Numbered from the stretch's first letter, positions 25,943 to 38,732 are shown. The stretch: 64,000 bases of DNA from Luteibacter jiangsuensis (GCF_030812295.1 NZ_JAUSSK010000003.1:248001-312000); one strand, 5' to 3'. Notes: generated by a model from the sequence alone, not told the origin. A program made the numbers and translations.

Positions 25943-26532
25943 TGCATACCCTCCGCCTCGCCGGCAGCGCCATCCTGCTCGGGACGCTGGCCGCCTGCGC
26001 CTCGGCGCCGACCCACTTCCATACCCTGGTTCCACCCTCGGTGCCGGGGGCGGCGGCATCCGCGGCCTTCGTCATCGATGTGCAGCCGGTGAGCGTGCCG
26101 CCCCAGGTCGACCAGCCTGCGCTGGTATTGCGACAGGGCTCCAGTGGCATCGCCGTTCTCGACGGCGAACGTTGGGCCTCGCCGCTGGGCGACGAGATCC
26201 GCGGCGCGCTATCGGCCGACCTGACGGCGCGGCTGGGGACCCACGACGTCCATGGGCTGCCAAGGGCGAAGGACAGCAAGGTCGTCGGCGTGCGGCTCGA
26301 CGTCCGCCGGTTCGATTCGGAAGTCGGCGGCAAAGCCACGCTGGAAGCCTCCTGGTCGGTGCGTGGCGTCGAGGGCGTCGCCGCGAACTGCGCGTCGCGC
26401 GTCGCCGAGCCTGCCGGCTCGACGTACGACAGCCTGGTCGAGGCCCACCAGCGAGCCCTTGGCAAGGTGGCCGACCAGGTCGCCGCGGCCGTACGCGCCG
26501 TGGCCGCCGGCCAGAACCCTCCCTGCCAGTAG
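25939..26532 (+). CDS. pqiC: PqiC-like outer-membrane lipoprotein
   Basis: This 197-residue protein has a lipoprotein signal peptide ending at LAAC (Cys about 20). The mature part matches the ABC-transport auxiliary/PqiC family (FHTLVPP near the start, DVQPVSVPPQVDQPALVLR). It overlaps pqiB by four bases and closes the operon; PqiC anchors the PqiB tunnel at the outer membrane. Confidence 0.88.
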   Translation: MMHTLRLAGSAILLGTLAACASAPTHFHTLVPPSVPGAAASAAFVIDVQPVSVPPQVDQPALVLRQGSSGIAVLDGERWASPLGDEIRGALSADLTARLGTHDVHGLPRAKDSKVVGVRLDVRRFDSEVGGKATLEASWSVRGVEGVAANCASRVAEPAGSTYDSLVEAHQRALGKVADQVAAAVRAVAAGQNPPCQ

Positions 26533-26563
26533 CCGGGGGAGCCCGATGTGTCTGTGAGAACCC

Positions 26564-26610
26564 GGCAGGCTCCCACAAGTGCTTCATCCGGGTACCGGAG
26601 CGGCTCCCAC
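26564..26610. repeat. Degenerate REP-like repeat arms
   Basis: Two copies of the arm GGCTCCCAC (in 26564-26576 and 26596-26610) lie in direct order between pqiC and leuS. The pairing arm is lost, so this looks like a decayed member of the repeat family. Confidence 0.5.
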
Positions 26611-26671
26611 ACGTGCTCTGCTTCGACCCGGAGTGGCCTCAACACTTGGCCCGAACGGCCCCGTGGGATAG

Positions 26672-29479
<2,808 letters not shown>

Positions 29480-29481
29480 CC

Positions 29482-30033
29482 ATGAGCCCGAACCTCCTTC
29501 GTTCGCTTCGCATCGCCACGTTGGTCTCCATCGCGGCCCTGGTCAGTGCCTGCGGCTTCCACCTGCGCCAGAGCGCGGCGTTGCCGCCGGGGATGAAGAA
29601 GATCCATCTCACGGTATCCGGCGGCGGCAAGCTGGAACGCGAGCTCACCCGGGCGCTGGAAAATTCCGACGTGACGATCGTGGACAAGCCGTCGGTCGAC
29701 GCGGCCGAGCTGGCGGTCACCTCGAACACCTTCCGCACCGATTCGCTGACTGTCAGCGGTACCGCGCGCGTCACGGAATACGCGGTGCGCTACCACGTCG
29801 ATTTCAACGCGAAGGCGGGCGACGGCACGGTGATCATCCCCTCGCAGTCGGTCGACATGTCCCGCGAGTTCAGCTACGACGCGACCAACACCATCGGTAC
29901 CGCAAGCCAGACCGAAGAGCTGCAGCGCAGCCTCATCGGCGACATGGTCCAGGCGATCCTGTTCCGCTTGCAGGCGGCTGGCGCGCATCCGGCCATGGCG
30001 GCGCCCGCGCAGGCGCCCGCCACCTCGAACTGA
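29482..30033 (+). CDS. lptE: LPS-assembly lipoprotein LptE
   Basis: This 183-residue outer-membrane lipoprotein has a signal peptide ending LVSACGFHLR, the typical LptE lipobox and following residues. It plugs the LptD barrel and helps insert LPS in the outer leaflet. Its position between leuS and holA is conserved in gammaproteobacteria. The C-terminus is rich in Ala and Pro. Confidence 0.93.
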   Translation: MSPNLLRSLRIATLVSIAALVSACGFHLRQSAALPPGMKKIHLTVSGGGKLERELTRALENSDVTIVDKPSVDAAELAVTSNTFRTDSLTVSGTARVTEYAVRYHVDFNAKAGDGTVIIPSQSVDMSREFSYDATNTIGTASQTEELQRSLIGDMVQAILFRLQAAGAHPAMAAPAQAPATSN

Positions 30034-30042
30034 GCCGGCGGC

Positions 30043-31053
30043 GTGCCCTTCAATCCGAGCCAGTGGCAGAAGCATCTCGCCGGCGACCGCATGGCGCCGG
30101 CCTATCTGCTGGTGGGCGAGGAACTGCTCGTGCTGGAAGCGGCCGATGCCGTGCGCGCCATGGCGCGCCGGCTCGGTTACGCCGAGCGCGAGGTGCTGGA
30201 GGCGGATAGCCGCTTCGACTGGGACGACCTCGCCCGTGCCTCCGCGGGCTTGTCGCTGTTCGCGACCCGGCGCCTCCTCGACCTGCGCCTGGCCGGTGGA
30301 CGCGCCGGGAAGGATGGCGGGGCGGCGATCTCCGAATTCGTGGTCAATCCACCGCCGGACACGACCTTGTTGATCACCGCCACCGAGTGGAGCAACAAGC
30401 ACGAGGCCGTGTGGACCAAGACGGTCGACCAGGGTGGCATCCAGGTGGTGTTCAACGCCCCGCGGCCGCATGAATGGACACAGTGGATTGGCGCGCGGCT
30501 CGCCTCGCGTGGCGTCAAGGCCACCCCCGACGCCGTGGCGATGCTCGCCGAGCGCGTCGAGGGCAACCTGCTCGCCGCCGCGCAGGAGGTCGACAAGCTT
30601 GTCGTCCTCGCAGGCGACCAGCGACTCGACGCCGCGACATTGGAAAGCCTGGTCGCGGACAGCGCCCGCTACGATGCCTTCAAGCTGACCGACGCCGCCT
30701 TCGCGGGCGAAGGAGGACGTGCCTTGCGCATCCTCTCCGGCCTGCGCGCGGAAGGCGACGAACTCATCGCGCTCATGGGTTGGCTGGTCAACCAGTTGCA
30801 ACTCGCCATGCGCCTGGCCAACGCGCGTGATTTCGGCGCGCAGGCAAAGGCCGAGCGTCTCTGGCCCGCGCGTGAGCAACTGTTCCGCAAGGCGCTGCGC
30901 CGTGCGCCGCGTGAGCACTGGATGGCTTGCCTCGCCCGGGCCGCGCGCATCGATCGCATGGCCAAGGGTCGCGAGCAAGGCGATCCCTGGCTGGAAGCCG
31001 AAAGGCTCGTCGCCGCCATCGCCGAGCCGCGCGCGGCTACCGTTTTCGCATGA
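30043..31053 (+). CDS. holA: DNA polymerase III delta subunit
   Basis: This 336-residue protein is the clamp-loader delta subunit, which opens the beta clamp. It begins (GTG) with FNPSQWQKHLAGDRMAPAYLLVGEELLVLEAAD, the family's N-terminal AAA+-like region. The C-terminal helical collar contains LMGWLVNQLQLAMRL. It overlaps nadD by four bases (ATGA). Confidence 0.94.
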   Translation: MPFNPSQWQKHLAGDRMAPAYLLVGEELLVLEAADAVRAMARRLGYAEREVLEADSRFDWDDLARASAGLSLFATRRLLDLRLAGGRAGKDGGAAISEFVVNPPPDTTLLITATEWSNKHEAVWTKTVDQGGIQVVFNAPRPHEWTQWIGARLASRGVKATPDAVAMLAERVEGNLLAAAQEVDKLVVLAGDQRLDAATLESLVADSARYDAFKLTDAAFAGEGGRALRILSGLRAEGDELIALMGWLVNQLQLAMRLANARDFGAQAKAERLWPAREQLFRKALRRAPREHWMACLARAARIDRMAKGREQGDPWLEAERLVAAIAEPRAATVFA

Positions 31054-31691
31054 GCCGGCCGCGCCCGCTCGCCATACTCGGCGGCACTTTCGACCCGGTC
31101 CACCACGGCCACTTGCGTGCCGCCTGGGAGGCGGCCGAAGCGCTCGACGCCGAGGTGCGCCTGGTGCCCGCGCGCACGCCGCCGCACCGGCCGCCCCCCG
31201 TCGCCGATGCCAGTGGCCGTGTCGCCTTGCTGCGCGCGGCGCTCGCGGGACAGGATCGCCTTGCCATCGATACCCGCGAACTGGACCGCGACGGGCCCTC
31301 CTATACGGTCGACACGCTGGCGTCCCTTCGCGCCGATATCGGGCCGGACCGGTCGCTGGTGCTCCTGGTGGGCGCCGACGCGTTCGCCGGACTGGCGTCC
31401 TGGCACCTCTGGCGGGACCTGTTCGCCTTTGCCCACGTGGGCGTGCTGACGCGACCCGGGACCCTCCATCCGCCGTCGGGCGACCTCGCCGCTTTCATCG
31501 CCGGGCGCCGGGTGGAGCGCTTGCACGGGCCGTCCGGGCAGGTGATCGACATAGCGATCACGCCGCTCGACATCGCCGCCACGGCGATTCGCGAGTCCTT
31601 CGCGGCGGGTGGCGAACCACGCTTCCTGATGCCCACGGCCTGCTTCGCGGACGAGGCCCTGCTGGCGCCGTATCGAGCCCTCGGGCGCTAA
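31050..31691 (+). CDS. nadD: Nicotinate-nucleotide adenylyltransferase
   Basis: This 213-residue enzyme adenylates nicotinate mononucleotide in NAD synthesis. The nucleotidyltransferase motif GGTFDPVHHGHL (about 10-21) and the C-terminal IAATAIRESF, the equivalent of the ISSTxIR signature, are present. The stop codon TAA directly touches the palindromic repeat. Confidence 0.95.
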   Translation: MSRPRPLAILGGTFDPVHHGHLRAAWEAAEALDAEVRLVPARTPPHRPPPVADASGRVALLRAALAGQDRLAIDTRELDRDGPSYTVDTLASLRADIGPDRSLVLLVGADAFAGLASWHLWRDLFAFAHVGVLTRPGTLHPPSGDLAAFIAGRRVERLHGPSGQVIDIAITPLDIAATAIRESFAAGGEPRFLMPTACFADEALLAPYRALGR

Positions 31692-31759
31692 TCGCCGACA
31701 GGGTCGGCTCCCACCAGGCAGGCAGCGGCGCTCTGGTGGGAGCCGACCCTGTCGGCGAT
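31691..31759. repeat. Perfect 26-bp inverted repeat (REPIN-like hairpin)
   Basis: Arms 31691-31716 and 31734-31759 are exact reverse complements with a 17-base loop. The arm contains CCGACAGGGTCGGCTCCCAC. It is the same repeat family as at 2908, 47686 and 62538 but with a short centre. The last base of the nadD stop is its first base. The RNA would fold into a very stable stem between nadD and rsfS. Confidence 0.85.
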
Positions 31760-31853
31760 GCTTTTTACCTGCCCAGGCATTTGACGCACCCCAGACCCCC
31801 CGGGGTTATACTCGCCCCAACCCCGGCATTCCGCCGTACGAGGTTTCCGTATC

Positions 31854-32240
31854 TTGAGTTCGACCGCATCCCGCAAGGCCAAGTCCGCCGCCACCAACGA
31901 ACACCTGCGTCTGCGCGTGGTTGCCGCCCTCGAAGACCTCAAGGCCAAGGACGTCCGTGAAATCGATGTCCGTGGAAAGACCTCCATCGCCGACATCCTG
32001 TTCATCGCATCGGGCACCTCCGCCCGTCACGTCAAGTCGATCGCCGACGAAGTCATCAAGTTCGCCAAGGAGGCGGGTGTGATGCCGCTCGGCGTCGAAG
32101 GACAGACCGAAGCCGAATGGGTGCTCGTCGACCTGGGCGACATCATCGTCCACGTGATGATGCCTCGCATCCGCGAGTTCTACGGCCTGGAGCGTCTCTG
32201 GACCGTCGGCGACGACGGCGCCGAAGCCGCGAACGCCTGA
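31854..32240 (+). CDS. rsfS: Ribosomal silencing factor RsfS
   Basis: This 128-residue protein of the Iojap/RsfS family binds ribosomal protein L14 and blocks subunit joining during starvation. Typical sequences are ADILFIASGTSARHVKSIADEV and EAEWVLVDLGDIIVHVM. The start is TTG with GAGG upstream. It lies between nadD and rlmH as in most proteobacteria. Confidence 0.95.
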   Translation: MSSTASRKAKSAATNEHLRLRVVAALEDLKAKDVREIDVRGKTSIADILFIASGTSARHVKSIADEVIKFAKEAGVMPLGVEGQTEAEWVLVDLGDIIVHVMMPRIREFYGLERLWTVGDDGAEAANA

Positions 32241-32247
32241 GCCCGCC

Positions 32248-32718
32248 GTGCGGGCTCGCCTCATCGCGGTCGGCGAGCGCATGCCGGCCTGGGTGGCCGA
32301 AGGCTTCGCCGAATACCGGAAGCGGCTGTCCCACGACTTTCCCCTCGAACTGGTCGAGATCAAGCCCGGTGCGCGCGGCAAGGGCCGCGACGACGCGCGG
32401 GCGACGCTCGACGAGGGCGTCGCCATCCTGGCGACGCTGCCACGCGACATCCACGTCGTCGCCCTCGATGGGCGCGGCAAGGCATGGTCCAGCGAAGACC
32501 TCGCCCGGCAGCTCGAGCAATGGCGCATGGGCGGACGCGACGTCGCCTTCCTTATCGGTGGCCCTGACGGCCACGCACCCGAGGTACTGGCGCGGGCGGA
32601 CCAGACCTGGTCGTTGGGGCCGTTGACGTTGCCGCACATGCTGGTCCGCCTCGTGCTGGCCGAGCAGCTCTACCGCGCCACGACCCTCGTGGCCGGCCAT
32701 CCCTATCACCGCGCCTGA
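32248..32718 (+). CDS. rlmH: 23S rRNA (pseudouridine-1915-N3) methyltransferase
   Basis: This 156-residue SPOUT methyltransferase modifies pseudouridine 1915 of helix 69. The knot residues are visible as [13 protein letters not shown] and [13 protein letters not shown], with the invariant C-terminal HPYHRA. The start is GTG, seven bases after rsfS. Confidence 0.96.
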   Translation: MRARLIAVGERMPAWVAEGFAEYRKRLSHDFPLELVEIKPGARGKGRDDARATLDEGVAILATLPRDIHVVALDGRGKAWSSEDLARQLEQWRMGGRDVAFLIGGPDGHAPEVLARADQTWSLGPLTLPHMLVRLVLAEQLYRATTLVAGHPYHRA

Positions 32719-32728
32719 AGGAATCTCC

Positions 32729-33286
32729 GTGCTGTACCTGGCCTCGCAATCGCCCCGTCGCCGCGAACTCCTGGGCCAGATCGGCGAAGACCACCGGATA
32801 CTCGAGGTGAACGTGGAGGAGATCCGCGCGCCCGGCGAGCCAGCGGACGCCTATGTCTCACGCGTGGCGCTGGACAAGGCGCGGGCGGGATTCGCGCGCG
32901 TGATGGACGAACCGGGCGCGCGGGTGCTGGGCGCCGACACCGAGGTGGTACTCGGCGGCGAAGTCTTCGGCAAACCTCGTGACGCCGCGGACGCCGTGGC
33001 CATGCTTGGCCGCCTTGCGGGACGCGAGCATCGGGTGCTCTCGACCGTATGGCTGGTGGAGGCCGGCGGCGAGCGGCAGGCGGTATCGGTATCGACGGTG
33101 CGCTTCGCGCCCCTCTCCGGACGAGCCATCGCGTCCTACGTGGCCACCGGCGAATGTTTCGGCAAGGCGGGCGCCTATGCGATCCAGGGCGCCGCGGCGG
33201 CCTTCGTGGAACATCTATCGGGCAGTTACTCCGGTGTCATGGGCCTGCCCCTGTTTGAAACCTTCCAGCTCCTCCACGGTCAGTGA
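32729..33286 (+). CDS. Maf-family nucleotide pyrophosphatase
   Basis: This 185-residue protein has the Maf signature [18 protein letters not shown] and the catalytic region [18 protein letters not shown]. It hydrolyses dTTP/UTP or modified nucleotides to monophosphates; family members also influence cell division. The start is GTG, ten bases after rlmH. Its position before rng is conserved (YhdE type). Confidence 0.92.
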   Translation: MLYLASQSPRRRELLGQIGEDHRILEVNVEEIRAPGEPADAYVSRVALDKARAGFARVMDEPGARVLGADTEVVLGGEVFGKPRDAADAVAMLGRLAGREHRVLSTVWLVEAGGERQAVSVSTVRFAPLSGRAIASYVATGECFGKAGAYAIQGAAAAFVEHLSGSYSGVMGLPLFETFQLLHGQ

Positions 33287-33341
33287 CAGGCTGTCGACGC
33301 GCGGGCTATAAAGCACGATGACTCAAGGAAAAGGGGCGCCG

Positions 33342-34829
33342 GTGAGCGAGGAAATACTGATCAATGTCACGCCGCGTGAGACGCGGGTGGCGATCGTCGA
33401 GAACGGCATGCTCCAGGAAGTCCACGTGGAGCGTGCGCAGAAGCGCGGCTACGTGGGCAACGTGTACAAGGGACGCGTGCAGCGCGTGATGCCGGGCATG
33501 CAGGCCGTGTTCGTGGAGATCGGGCTGGAGCGTGCCGCGTTCCTGCATGCCTCCGATATCGTGCGCCCGCCGTTGCCACCGACCGATGCGCCGATGGACG
33601 GCAAAGGCAACGGCCATGGGCCGGTGCCGTCGATCTCCGAGTTGGTGCACGAGGGACAGGAAATCGTCGTGCAGGTGGTCAAGGACCCGATCGGCAGCAA
33701 GGGCGCGCGTCTTTCCACGCACTTGTCGATTCCATCGCGCTATCTCGTCCTCTTGCCGCATTCGCGCACGCTGGGCGTGTCGGTGCGCATCGAGGAAGAA
33801 GCCGAGCGCCAGCGGCTCAAGGACATTCTCAATCCGCTGATCGGCGAGAACCACCTGGGTTACATCGTGCGCACCAATGCCGAAGGCCAGTCGGAGGAAT
33901 CGCTCGCGTTCGACGTGACCTACCTCGGCAAGGTCTGGCGCGTGGTGCAGGAAAACATCCAGAAGGCCAAGGTCGGCGAGCGCGTGTACGAGGAACTTTC
34001 GTTGCCGCTGCGCTCCCTGCGCGATTCGCTCAACGACGGCATCGAGAAGGTTCGCGTGGATTCACGCGAAACCTACGAGAAAACGGTCAAGTTCGTGCAC
34101 AAGTTCATGCCGGTGCTGTCCGAGCGCATCGAACATTACGCGGGCGAACGGCCGATCTTCGACCTCTATGGCGTGGAGGACGAGATCCAGCGTGCGCTGC
34201 GCAAGGAAGTGCCGCTGAAATCGGGCGGCTACCTGATCGTCGACCAGACCGAAGCGATGACCACCATCGACGTCAACACGGGCGGTTACCTCGGTACCCG
34301 CAACCTCGAGGAAACCGTGTATCGCACGAACCTCGAGGCCGCGCAGGCGGCGGCCCGCCAGCTGCGGCTGCGCAACCTCGGCGGCATCATCATCATCGAC
34401 TTCATCGACATGATCGACGACGAGCACAAGCGCCAGGTATTGCGCATGCTCGAGAAAGGCCTGGCGAAGGATCACGCGAAGACCACGGTTTATCCGATGT
34501 CGGCCCTGGGCCTGGTCGAGATGACCCGCAAGCGCACCACCGAAAGCCTGGAACGCCAGTTGTGCGAACCGTGCCCCGCTTGCAGCGGACGCGGCACGCT
34601 GAAGACCGCCGAAACGGTGATCTACGAGATATTCCGCGAGATCACGCGGGCGGTACGCCAGTTCAACGCGCAGAAACTCCTGGTGATGGCCAGCCCCAAG
34701 GTGGTCGGCCGCATCCTCGAGGAGGAATCGGCGGCTGTCGCGGAACTGGAAGAATTCATCGCCAAGAGCATCCGCTTCCAGGCGGAAGAGCATTACTCGC
34801 AGGAACAGTTCGATGTCGTCCTCCTCTGA
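33342..34829 (+). CDS. rng: Ribonuclease G
   Basis: This protein of about 495 residues belongs to the RNase E/G family and matures the 5' end of 16S rRNA. The S1 region (GNVYKGRVQRVMPGMQAVFVEIG), the catalytic aspartates in TTIDVNTG and IIDFIDM, and the zinc-link CEPCPACSGRG are present. It lacks the long C-terminal scaffold of RNase E. GTG 33342 has AGGGG five bases upstream and gives the usual length; ATG 33318 is in frame but has no ribosome site. Confidence 0.94.
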   Translation: MSEEILINVTPRETRVAIVENGMLQEVHVERAQKRGYVGNVYKGRVQRVMPGMQAVFVEIGLERAAFLHASDIVRPPLPPTDAPMDGKGNGHGPVPSISELVHEGQEIVVQVVKDPIGSKGARLSTHLSIPSRYLVLLPHSRTLGVSVRIEEEAERQRLKDILNPLIGENHLGYIVRTNAEGQSEESLAFDVTYLGKVWRVVQENIQKAKVGERVYEELSLPLRSLRDSLNDGIEKVRVDSRETYEKTVKFVHKFMPVLSERIEHYAGERPIFDLYGVEDEIQRALRKEVPLKSGGYLIVDQTEAMTTIDVNTGGYLGTRNLEETVYRTNLEAAQAAARQLRLRNLGGIIIIDFIDMIDDEHKRQVLRMLEKGLAKDHAKTTVYPMSALGLVEMTRKRTTESLERQLCEPCPACSGRGTLKTAETVIYEIFREITRAVRQFNAQKLLVMASPKVVGRILEEESAAVAELEEFIAKSIRFQAEEHYSQEQFDVVLL

Positions 34830-34859
34830 ACCCGGCGCGCACCGCCGGAACCCGGGCCG

Positions 34860-37800
34860 GTGAATCCGCACTGGCGCCATCGCGCACGACGCCTGCGGTT
34901 CTTCTTCCTGGGTCTGGTCGCGAGCCTGTTGGTCGCCCTCGCGATCGTGATGGCGCTCGGCCAGCTGTTGCTGCCCCTGGCGGCGCGTTATCCGGAACGG
35001 GTGGCCGCCATGCTCAGCGAACGCCTGCACCGGCCGGTGCGTTTCGCCTCGCTGGAAGGCTTCTGGCGACCCTCCGGTCCACTGTTCGTGATGCGCGACG
35101 TGAGCATCGCGCCCACGGAGGGCGGTGAACCGCTGCATTTGCCGCAGGCGGCGGTGAAGCTCGATTTCGGCGCGTTCGTGCTGCCGTCGCGGCATCTCGT
35201 CAACCTGCGCCTGAGCGATCTTCGCCTCGGCTTGCGCCGCGCCGTCGACGGGCGTTGGAGCATCGACGGTTTCGGTGCGGGAGGCGGCACCCAGAAGGTT
35301 TCCCTGGGCAACCTTTCGGCCGATCTCTGGCTTGGCAACCTGCACCTGGACATCGCCGACGACACCACCCAGCGGCATTACGGACTGGTCGCCGACAAGC
35401 TCCGGATCAGCCTGCAAGGCAGGACCATCCGCTTTGGAGGCACCTTGCGCCGCGAGCATGTCGGCGGGCTGCTCAGCGCCGCGGGCCGGTTCGCCGACGA
35501 CGGCTCGAACGGACGCGTCTACGTAAAGGGCGCCGATGTCGATTTCGCGGCGCTCACCGGCGATTTCGACGCCAACGGCTATGCCCTGGCGGGTGGCAAG
35601 GGACGTTTCGAAACGTGGCTGGACTGGCGCGATGCGCACGTGGTGCGCGCGACGTCGCGGCTCGACCTCGATAACCTCGCCATCCGCGGGCCCGCACGCA
35701 CGGTAAGCACGGCGGGGTTGCATGGCGTCGTCGATTTCCACCGCACCGCCGACGGGCAGCGGATCGACTGGGCGGGAAACGACGGCAGCGATGTCGCCCT
35801 CGTACTGCGCAAATCGGGTGAACGAAGCGACGGTACGCTGATGGGGCGCACGCTCGACCTGGCGCCCTTGCTGCCCTGGGCGGGCGTCTTGCCGCAGATG
35901 TCGCCATCGCTGGCGCGCTGGCTGGGCGAAGGGCATCCACACGGACGCTTCGACCAGCTGCGCGCCGACTGGAATTCCGTCGACGGAGTGAGCTTCGCGC
36001 ATGCCACCTTCTCCGGAGTGGGCATCGATGCGAGTGGCGGGTTGCCGGGCGTGTCGTCGCTGAAGGGCGAGGTGTTCGGCGATGGCGAGGCACTGGCGCT
36101 CAGCCTGCCGAAGCAGCCCACCACGATCGACGCCACGGGTGTATTCCGCAAACCGTTCGTCATGTCTTCGTTCGGCGGCGACATCGCCGTCTACAAGGAT
36201 GACGGTGACTGGCACGTCGGTGTCGATCCGCTGGATTTCCGTGGCGAGGGTTACGGCGGACAGGTGCGTGGCGAGCTGGTCCTGCCTGCCGCGGATACCG
36301 GGCCCTTCATGGACATGTACGTCGCGCTCGGCGAAGGCGAGGTGCCAGCCGCCAAGCTGTTCTGGCCGATCCATTCGATGTCCGAAGGCGCGCAGAACTG
36401 GCTCAACCGCGGTCTCGTGTCCGGTCGTATCGAAGGTGGGTCGGCGTTGCTGCGCGGCAACCTGCGCGATTTTCCCTTCAGGAACCAGGAGGGCCGTTTC
36501 GAGGCACGCGCGGCGATCGCCGATCTGGTGCTCGACTACGGCACGGGGTGGCCGCGCGCCGAGGGCGTCGCCGCCGTCGCCAACTTCATCGGCAACGGCA
36601 TGTATGTCGAAGCGACCGAAGGCCATTCGCTCGGCAACGCGGTGAGTTCCGCGTCGGCCGCCATTCCCGATTTCGCCGATGGCATCCTCGATCTCAAGGT
36701 GAGCGGCGCGGGAACGGGCGGCAGCTACCTCGACTTCATCAAGAACAGCCCGGTCGCCAGTCGCAGCCGCGAGGCGCTCGACGCGATGAAGCTCGGCGGT
36801 ACGGGCGAATTCGGCTTCAACCTGCTGATGCCCCTGAAGAGCGCGAAGGACTTCACGCTGCAAGGCAAGGCAACCATCAAGGACGCGGATCTTGTCGCCG
36901 ACGCGTGGAAGCTGCGCCTCGACAAGATCACCGGGCCCATGACGTTCGATGGCACGGGCTTCTCCGCGAAAGGCCTGAAAACGGCATTTCACGGCCAGCC
37001 GGCGGATCTCGACGTCGCCATCGCGGGCGCCACTGGCGATCCGGCCAGGATCGTCGACGCCTCGCTCACCGGTGCCTTCACGGTCGGCGAGATGATCGGG
37101 GATTTCGAAAACCTGAAATGGCTGGCCGACATCGCGAAGGGACGCGGCACGTTCCGCATCGGCTTCGACCTGAGCAAGACGGGAGAGGGAGACGCTGCCG
37201 CGCAGACGCTGCGCGTCGATTCCGACCTGCGTGGCGTGGAATTGACGATGCCCGCGCCTGTGAAGAAACCGGCGAACGCCGCCACGCCGCTTTCGGTGCG
37301 TGTCGGGCTTCCCGTGGACGGGGCACGCCTGGATGTCGCGCTGGGCGATGTCGTGCGTGGCCGCCTGCGCCTGCCGACCGACACGGCTCCTATCGCCGCG
37401 GCGTTCAATCTCGGCAGCACGGTGCCGGCGACGATGCCAGCGCAGGGTTACCTGATCGGCGGTCGCGCCGCCCGGCTCGATGTCTCCGGCTGGGTCCAAT
37501 ACGTGGTCGGCCTTTCCACCGGCGGCAGTGGACCTGGCCTGTCGGCACTGGACGTGAGTGCGGACGACGGCGAAGTCTTTGGTCAGCATTTCGCCAACAT
37601 GCATCTTGTCGCCCGTCCCGGCACGCAAGCGTTGTCACTGCGCGTGGATAGCGACGCCATGGCTGGCCAGATGACCGTGCCGAACGATGAGTTGCGCCGG
37701 CGCGGCATCACCGCGCGCATGGATCGTCTGTGGTGGCCCGCGGCCGACGACGCGGCCGACGCCGCGAAGAAAGGCAAGACGGTGGCGTCTGCCGCCACGA

Positions 37801-38732
37801 CCGTCGCCGCCACGGTGACCAAGGCGGAAGAGGCCAGGGAAACGCCTGCTCAGGCACCGAAACCGCCGGATTCGAACGAAGCCGGCGTGGCTCCCGCCAG
37901 CCTGCCGCCATTGCATCTGCAAGTGACCGACATGCGGCTGGGCAAGGCGCGCCTCGGCGAGGCGCGGCTGGAAACCTGGCCGACCGACGAAGGCATGCAC
38001 ATCGACCAGCTGCGGGCGCAGTCGAAGAACATCCAGATCACCGCCACAGGCGACTGGAACGGTGACGAGAAGCGCAGCCGCACCCATCTGTCGATGGATT
38101 TCGCTTCCGAGGACGTCGCGCGCATGTTCGATGCGCTCGGCTTCGCCGGCATCCTGCAAGGTGGCCGCGCCGAGGCACGCCTGGACGCGGCGTGGCCGGG
38201 CGGACCTTCGGCGCTGGCATTGGCGAACATGGATGGCACCCTGAGGGTCGACGTCGCCAACGGACGCATCCTCGAAGTACAGCCCGGCGTGGGCCGGCTG
38301 TTCGGACTCGTCTCGGTCACCGAACTTCCCCGGCGCTTGTCGCTGGATTTCGGCGACGTCCTCGGCAAGGGTTTCGCCTTCGATTCGATCACGGGCGATT
38401 TCCGTTTCGCCGACGGCAACGCCACCACGCAGAACCTGAAGATCCGCGCACCCGCCGCGGAGATCACGATCACCGGCCGCGCCGGCCTCAAGGCGCGCGA
38501 TTACGACCAGGAAGTGCTGGTCGTCCCACACCTGGGCAGTAGCCTGCCCGTCGTGGGCGCCCTGGCCGGCGGACCGGTCGGCGCGGCGGCAGGCCTGGCG
38601 GTACAGGGCATCCTGGGCAAGGGCCTCAACCAGGCCGCGCGCAAGCGTTACCACGTCACGGGCAGCTGGGATAAACCCGTCTTCACACCCATCGACAAGG
38701 GTGGCCCCTCGACCGCTCCCGAAGCGCGCTGA
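34860..38732 (+). CDS. YhdP-family AsmA-like envelope protein
   Basis: This 1290-residue protein has one N-terminal transmembrane helix (about 15-38) and a long beta-rich body of the DUF3971/AsmA-like type, ending in an AsmA_2-type region (LEVQPGVGRLFGLVSVTELPRRL). YhdP proteins are proposed bridge-like carriers of phospholipids to the outer membrane. The Ala/Lys-rich stretch near residues 965-1010 looks like a flexible insertion. The gene order rng-yhdP-tldD is conserved. The start is GTG. Confidence 0.92.
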   Translation: MNPHWRHRARRLRFFFLGLVASLLVALAIVMALGQLLLPLAARYPERVAAMLSERLHRPVRFASLEGFWRPSGPLFVMRDVSIAPTEGGEPLHLPQAAVKLDFGAFVLPSRHLVNLRLSDLRLGLRRAVDGRWSIDGFGAGGGTQKVSLGNLSADLWLGNLHLDIADDTTQRHYGLVADKLRISLQGRTIRFGGTLRREHVGGLLSAAGRFADDGSNGRVYVKGADVDFAALTGDFDANGYALAGGKGRFETWLDWRDAHVVRATSRLDLDNLAIRGPARTVSTAGLHGVVDFHRTADGQRIDWAGNDGSDVALVLRKSGERSDGTLMGRTLDLAPLLPWAGVLPQMSPSLARWLGEGHPHGRFDQLRADWNSVDGVSFAHATFSGVGIDASGGLPGVSSLKGEVFGDGEALALSLPKQPTTIDATGVFRKPFVMSSFGGDIAVYKDDGDWHVGVDPLDFRGEGYGGQVRGELVLPAADTGPFMDMYVALGEGEVPAAKLFWPIHSMSEGAQNWLNRGLVSGRIEGGSALLRGNLRDFPFRNQEGRFEARAAIADLVLDYGTGWPRAEGVAAVANFIGNGMYVEATEGHSLGNAVSSASAAIPDFADGILDLKVSGAGTGGSYLDFIKNSPVASRSREALDAMKLGGTGEFGFNLLMPLKSAKDFTLQGKATIKDADLVADAWKLRLDKITGPMTFDGTGFSAKGLKTAFHGQPADLDVAIAGATGDPARIVDASLTGAFTVGEMIGDFENLKWLADIAKGRGTFRIGFDLSKTGEGDAAAQTLRVDSDLRGVELTMPAPVKKPANAATPLSVRVGLPVDGARLDVALGDVVRGRLRLPTDTAPIAAAFNLGSTVPATMPAQGYLIGGRAARLDVSGWVQYVVGLSTGGSGPGLSALDVSADDGEVFGQHFANMHLVARPGTQALSLRVDSDAMAGQMTVPNDELRRRGITARMDRLWWPAADDAADAAKKGKTVASAATTVAATVTKAEEARETPAQAPKPPDSNEAGVAPASLPPLHLQVTDMRLGKARLGEARLETWPTDEGMHIDQLRAQSKNIQITATGDWNGDEKRSRTHLSMDFASEDVARMFDALGFAGILQGGRAEARLDAAWPGGPSALALANMDGTLRVDVANGRILEVQPGVGRLFGLVSVTELPRRLSLDFGDVLGKGFAFDSITGDFRFADGNATTQNLKIRAPAAEITITGRAGLKARDYDQEVLVVPHLGSSLPVVGALAGGPVGAAAGLAVQGILGKGLNQAARKRYHVTGSWDKPVFTPIDKGGPSTAPEAR

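Noticed and set aside
34062-37628. A 1188-codon open frame antisense to rng and yhdP
   Set aside because: It runs across two well-supported genes on the other strand and shows no domain or start signal.
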